Source: Scylla paramamosain
Taxonomy: Eukaryota; Arthropoda; Malacostraca; Decapoda; Portunidae
DNA: 64,000 nucleotides
Assembly: GCF_035594125.1 (NCBI RefSeq)
Contig: NW_026973702.1
Location: 216,501 to 280,500 of the forward strand
Direction: 5' to 3'
Under the pieces are notes generated by a model. That model had not been told where the DNA came from. It worked only from the letters and a program-made list of their open reading frames with translations, and ran no database searches. Both the position numbers and the translations under genes were made by a program. Of this stretch, positions 1 to 64,000 are shown one piece after another (positions within the stretch are counted from its first letter, which is position 1; each line of letters starts with the position of its first letter).

Positions 1-3000
1 TCTGGAGGAAGGAAAAAAAGGAAGAAAAAGTTAACTTTACAGAAATCATAGAAGCGCAAAAGAAGGAAAAGACAGATTTAAGTAAGGAAATTGTGAAAGT
101 GATCAAACAGGAGGAATCGATGGTAAGGGACACAATGGACAAAGAGAAATGTATTGTTATATATGGATTAAAAGAGGAAACTGACCCAGTAAGATACAAG
201 AGGGAAAAAGAACAAAAAAAAAAGTAGCAGAGGACATTGTAAAAAATATACAGAGAGAAGGGAGGACTGGATAAGTGAAATTGAGGAAATGCATAGACTG
301 GGGAAGTATATAGGAGGAGAACAACCAATGAAAGTAAAATTTAGGGCACAAACAACAGCCATGGAAGTGATACTGAATGTGTGGAAACTGGACAAGACAG
401 AGCAATACAGGAAAGTTTGGATAAAGAGGGACATGAATGAGGAGGAGAGACTCAAGGTAAGTGATCTAATAAAAGAAGCAAAGACAAAAAATGAGAAAAG
501 AACAGAGGAAGAGAAAAAAAAGTTCTATTGGAAGGTAAAAGACAAGAGGCTCAGGAAGTGGTAACTGACAAAAAAAAAGAATAGAAAATGTAAATAATGT
601 ATGGAAAAATAAAAAGTGGACAGTGGCAAATACAAATATAAATGGTTTAATATCAATGTTGCAAGAATTGAATAATTATATTAAGATAAAGCAGCCCGAC
701 ATCATGGGTATTACTGAAGTTAAACTAAATGAGACAACAGAAAATATAAGAATTGATAATAGTAATTATAATGTGTGGATAAAACATAGAAATAATAAGA
801 AAGGGGGAGGAGTCATGTTACTTATAAAGAAGAGTATAACAGTGGAAGAGGTTGAAATAGGAGAAGGAATGGCGGAAGTAATTAGAATTCAAACAAAAAG
901 GAAACGAAAAGGAAGAAGAGATTTTGTAGTGGCTTATGTACCCACAGAGACAAATGCATGGACACAAGAGGATTATAAATCATTGTTAAGAGATACTAGT
1001 AACCGTTTTGAGAGAATACTGGCAGAGAGTAACAATATAACACTTATGGGTGACTTTAATTGCAAGGAGGTATGCTGGGAAGAGTGGACCATGGATGGGG
1101 GAGAAGAGTCATGGGGATATATGCTTCTAAATTTAATAATGACAAATACTATGACCCAGTGGATTGGAGAAAATACAAGATTTGGGGGTAATGAAGCGAC
1201 ATCAAGGCTAGACTTTGTTTACAAAGGAAATGGACATCATTGAAGCAATAAATTATCAGTGCCCACTAGGTAAAAGTGACCATCTGTTAATTGAATTCAG
1301 CATAGGCAGTGGTGCAACAGAAAACAGGAATGAAATTTACAAGAATGGGAGATATAATTACAAGAAAGCAGATTTTATCAGGTTGAGGGAATATTTTGCA
1401 GAGGCTAAATGGAAACAACTGTTCACGGCAAGCAGTACGCAGGAAAAGTCGGACATATTAATGGAAATTTTTAATGAAGGGGTCAGTAGATATGCACCAA
1501 AGATCAAAACAAAGGAAGTGAAAAAGAAAAAAAATGGTTTAATACGAGATGTATAACAGCAAGAAAAAGAAAAAGAAGCAACATGGAATAGATGGAGAAA
1601 AAAGAGGAAGTGAGAAATGGGAAGATTTCAAGAAGGCAAGAAACGAATATATCAGAATCCTGAGAGGTGAAAAAAGGAATTATGAGAAAGATATATTTAA
1701 CAAATGGAAAGGTGTGCCGAAGTTATTCTTCAGATATGTGAATGGGAAGATGAAAAACAAGTAAACAATAGATAAATTAACAAAAGATGACATTACATAC
1801 GAAGATACACAGTTACAAGCGGAATTAATGAACAAGTGCTTCCAGTCAGTATTTACCAAAGAAAGCAAATTTGAAGGAGAAAGAGCATGGCACAGAGGCA
1901 ATGTGGTGAGAGAGATACAGGTGGACATAAGTGAAATTAAAAAGATTATGAAAGATTTGGATACAAATAAGGCTCAAGGACCAGATGGAATGTCCATCTG
2001 GATACTTAAGGAATGTTGTGAACAACTGGCAGAAGGTATACACAATACCATAGTATGTTCTTTTAAGGAAGGAAAAATTCCTCTAGACTGGAAGAGAGCC
2101 AATATTGTGCCCATTTTTAAAGGAAGTAATAAAGAAGATCAATTGAATTACAGACCAGTGTCCCTAACAAGTGTGGTGGCAAAAATAGCAGAAAGAATAG
2201 TTAAAAACAGATGAATGGAATATTTAGAAAAAACACATACATTGACTGACAGACAATTTGGTTTCAGAAGTGGAAGGTCTTGTGTCACGAATTTAGTGGG
2301 CTTTTATAGCAGAGCAACTGATATAATTCAAGAGAAAGAGGGTTGGGCAGACTATTTTTATTTAGACCTAAAAAAAAGCATTTGATAAGGTACCACACCA
2401 GAGACTGCTATGGAAAATTCAAAATATAGGGGGTTTGCAAGGAAACACACTAAATTGGATTACAGACTTCTTGAGGGATAGAGAAATGAGAACAGTAATA
2501 AAGGGAGAAAAATCTGAATGGTGTAGAGTTACAAGTGGAGTACCACAGGGGGACAGTCTTAGCATCATAACGTTTCTGGTGTATGTCAATGATATGATGG
2601 ATGAAGTTGACAGTTATATAAGTCTGTTTTGCAGATGATGCAAAATTATTGAAAAGAGTGGAAAACAATATGGATTGTGAAATATTACAGAAAGATCTAG
2701 AAAAGATATATAAATGGAGTAAGAAATGGGAAATGCAATTCAATGCAAAGAAATGCAAGGTGATGGAATTAGGAAAAGACAAAAGAAGATTGACAAGTTC
2801 CTACACCACAGGAGAAATGGAAATTAAGAAAACCAAAGAATAAAAGACTTGGGAATTACAATAAGTGATAATTTATCACCAGTAAAACATGTAAACAAAA
2901 TATTTGGGGAAACTTATGAGTTACTAAGAAAGATGAAAGGGACATTTGCTTTTATGGATGAAGAGATGATGAAAAAGTTGATGGAATATGTGATTCAACC

Positions 3001-3491
3001 AAAATTGGAATATGCCACAATTGTTTGGTCACTCCATAATAAAAAAAGAATAAGGAAAATAGAAAGGATCCAAAGAGCTGCAACCAAACTGGTACCAAGT
3101 TTGAGAGATTTAACCTATGAAGAAAGATTAAGGAGATTAAAGCTTCCATCATTACAAGAGAGAAGAGAAAGAGGGGACCTGATAGCCATATACAGAGTTT
3201 TAAAGGGTAAGGATCAAGTTGACAAAGAAGACTTATTTGTGTGGGACTCAAGAGCTACAAGAGGACATGGAGTGAAACTGAAGAAAACAGCAAGTAGAAG
3301 AGATGTCAAGAAATATATTTCCAAAATAGAAGCATAGAAATATGGAACAACTTAGATGAAACAGTGGTACAATAAAAAAATATTCATGAATTTAAAGTTA
3401 AGCTGGATGCTTATAGATATAGAGACAGGACAGCACGAGCATACCTCTTTTTCCTGTAAAACACAACTAGGTAAATACAACTAGGTAAATA

Positions 3492-3493
<2 letters not shown>
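1..3493 (+). mobile_element. LINE family A, copy A1 (CR1/Rex1-like), cut by window start
   Basis: Decayed non-LTR retrotransposon. The end of ORF1 is at about 1-564 (VWIKRDMNEEERLK). The endonuclease is at 623-1556 in two frames (PDIMGITEVKL, GGGVMLLIKKS, LMGDFNCKE, KSDHLLIEF). The reverse transcriptase spans 1828-3337 in several frames (GPDGMSIWILKE, NYRPVSLTS, FGFRSGRSCVTNL, SGVPQGDSL). A frameshift falls directly before the FADD catalytic motif at about 2632, and a TGA follows the KNR at about 2213. The 3' end is a tandem ACAACTAGGTAAAT tail running into (AC)n. The clade name is tentative. Confidence 0.88.
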
Positions 3494-3580
<87 letters not shown>

Positions 3581-3597
3581 ACACACACACACACACA
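3494..3597. repeat. (AC)n microsatellite at the tail of LINE A1
   Basis: About 100 bp of nearly pure AC directly after two copies of the ACTAGGTAAATACA tail unit of LINE A1. Confidence 0.97.
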
Positions 3598-3658
3598 AAT
3601 GGAACATGAAAACTTAACTCAATGCAATAAAAATTGAAATACACAGATAAATACATAC

Positions 3659-3745
3659 TTATACACACTGAAACTGATCTGCCTTGATTGACCAGGAACC
3701 CGGTCATCAAAGACCATGTTGCCATGCCTTTTTGTAGTCTTTTTA
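3659..3745 (-). CDS. x32 candidate: possible exon after x31
   Basis: An 87-bp segment between acceptor TCGCACAG and donor GTATGT, open in two frames. One reads HGNMVFDDRVPGQSRQISFS, then VYK, which resembles the (S)VDLSVY.C segment expected here, but it does not fit the phase of x31. The frame that fits phase does not look like the family. Weakly supported. Confidence 0.3.
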
Positions 3746-3760
3746 CTGTGCGACACTGAA

Positions 3761-3975
3761 ACACAGGGAGAGAAAAGGAGAGTTAATGGCACTGGCAACA
3801 ACCATAACAGAAGAGCAGTATTGTAGGACAGGACAGGGAGAGAAGAGGAAATTCAATACTGCTGGCAACAACCATAACAGAAGAAGAATATTGTAGGACA
3901 CTGAAATAGCAAGAGGAGAAGTTATATTGCAGGCAAGACCATCACAAGAACAGTACAGTTGGGCATTGAAACACA
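3761..3975. repeat. Imperfect tandem minisatellite, about 70-80 bp unit
   Basis: Three diverged copies of a unit containing GCAACAACCATAACAGAAGA, TATTGTAGGACA and GAGGAGA. No coding content seen. It lies in the host intron next to x31. Confidence 0.7.
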
Positions 3976-4190
3976 AAGGAGAGATTTTAATTTACACAAC
4001 AACACAACCCCAGCACAGTCACCTCACCCAGCCACCACTCCCAACACATCACCATCTCACTCTTCCACAGCAGATTTCAGGCAATGAGAGAATTTTCAGC
4101 AACGGTACCACTCACAACACACAACACAACACCAGCAACAGCTCAGTCACCCAACCCACCACTCTCAACACACTCTGACCTTGCTCTTAC

Positions 4191-63978
<59,788 letters not shown>

Positions 63979-64000
63979 CTGATAGAGGGAGAGAGAGTGG

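Overview
The window looks like arthropod nuclear DNA, most likely from a decapod crustacean. This is inferred from the very dense microsatellites, a minisatellite carrying CCTAACCTAA (the arthropod telomere motif), large introns packed with non-LTR retrotransposons, and exon joins with consensus GT..AG splice sites. No bacterial, organellar or viral gene layout is present, and I found no tRNA, rRNA or CRISPR array.

The one host gene runs along the minus strand through almost the whole window. It is a fibrocystin-L (PKHD1L1)-like gene, and I could place 31 exons (x1 to x31 in transcript order) from about 63.98 kb down to 4.19 kb. In order they encode: the end of a region seen between IPT repeats of this family (x1-x3); a run of IPT/TIG immunoglobulin-like repeats (x4-x9); a WxP/GDxVxWxW beta-domain (x10-x11); more IPT repeats (x11-x19); a G8 domain (x20-x21); and a parallel beta-helix (PbH1) region with the GRYPLHFHLAGD signature (x22-x31). 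Both ends of the gene lie outside the window. The exons were read mainly by splice-site and phase matching, because most are too short to stand out as open frames.

The copy is not clean. There is an in-frame TAG in x4, an in-frame TGA in x29, a +1 frameshift in x30, frame changes inside x14, and two junctions (x6/x7, x26/x27) whose phases need an odd splice site, a missing exon or a small indel. It is either a decaying paralogue or an imperfectly polished assembly.

The introns hold at least four LINE families. Family A (CR1/Rex1-like) has copies at 1-3.5, 4.4-4.9, 18.8, 36.5-39.6, 39.7-40.3, 40.4-43.3 and 55.3-58.7 kb, each ending in an ACAACTAGGTAAAT tandem tail followed by (AC)n. Family B (Jockey/BS-like, poly-A tail) has long copies at 8.2-11.2, 13.7-16.9 and 31.3-33.9 (minus) and 43.8-46.0, 47.5-48.1 and 60.0-62.3 kb (plus), and several short 3' fragments. 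Family C is a nearly intact element at about 21-26.1 kb with a 1004-aa EN-RT ORF. Family D, at 49.8-54.2 kb, has a PHD-finger ORF1 and a TTGAGA tail, and is interrupted by a family B fragment and a TA-flanked DNA transposon. A 243-bp solo LTR sits inside one family B copy. The long elements lie mostly antisense to the host gene.

The most notable patterns are microsatellites that sit directly at host 5' splice sites (two donors are themselves part of a (GT)n run), LINE 3' tails that merge into long dinucleotide runs, and a 101-bp tandem duplication that copies a host splice acceptor.
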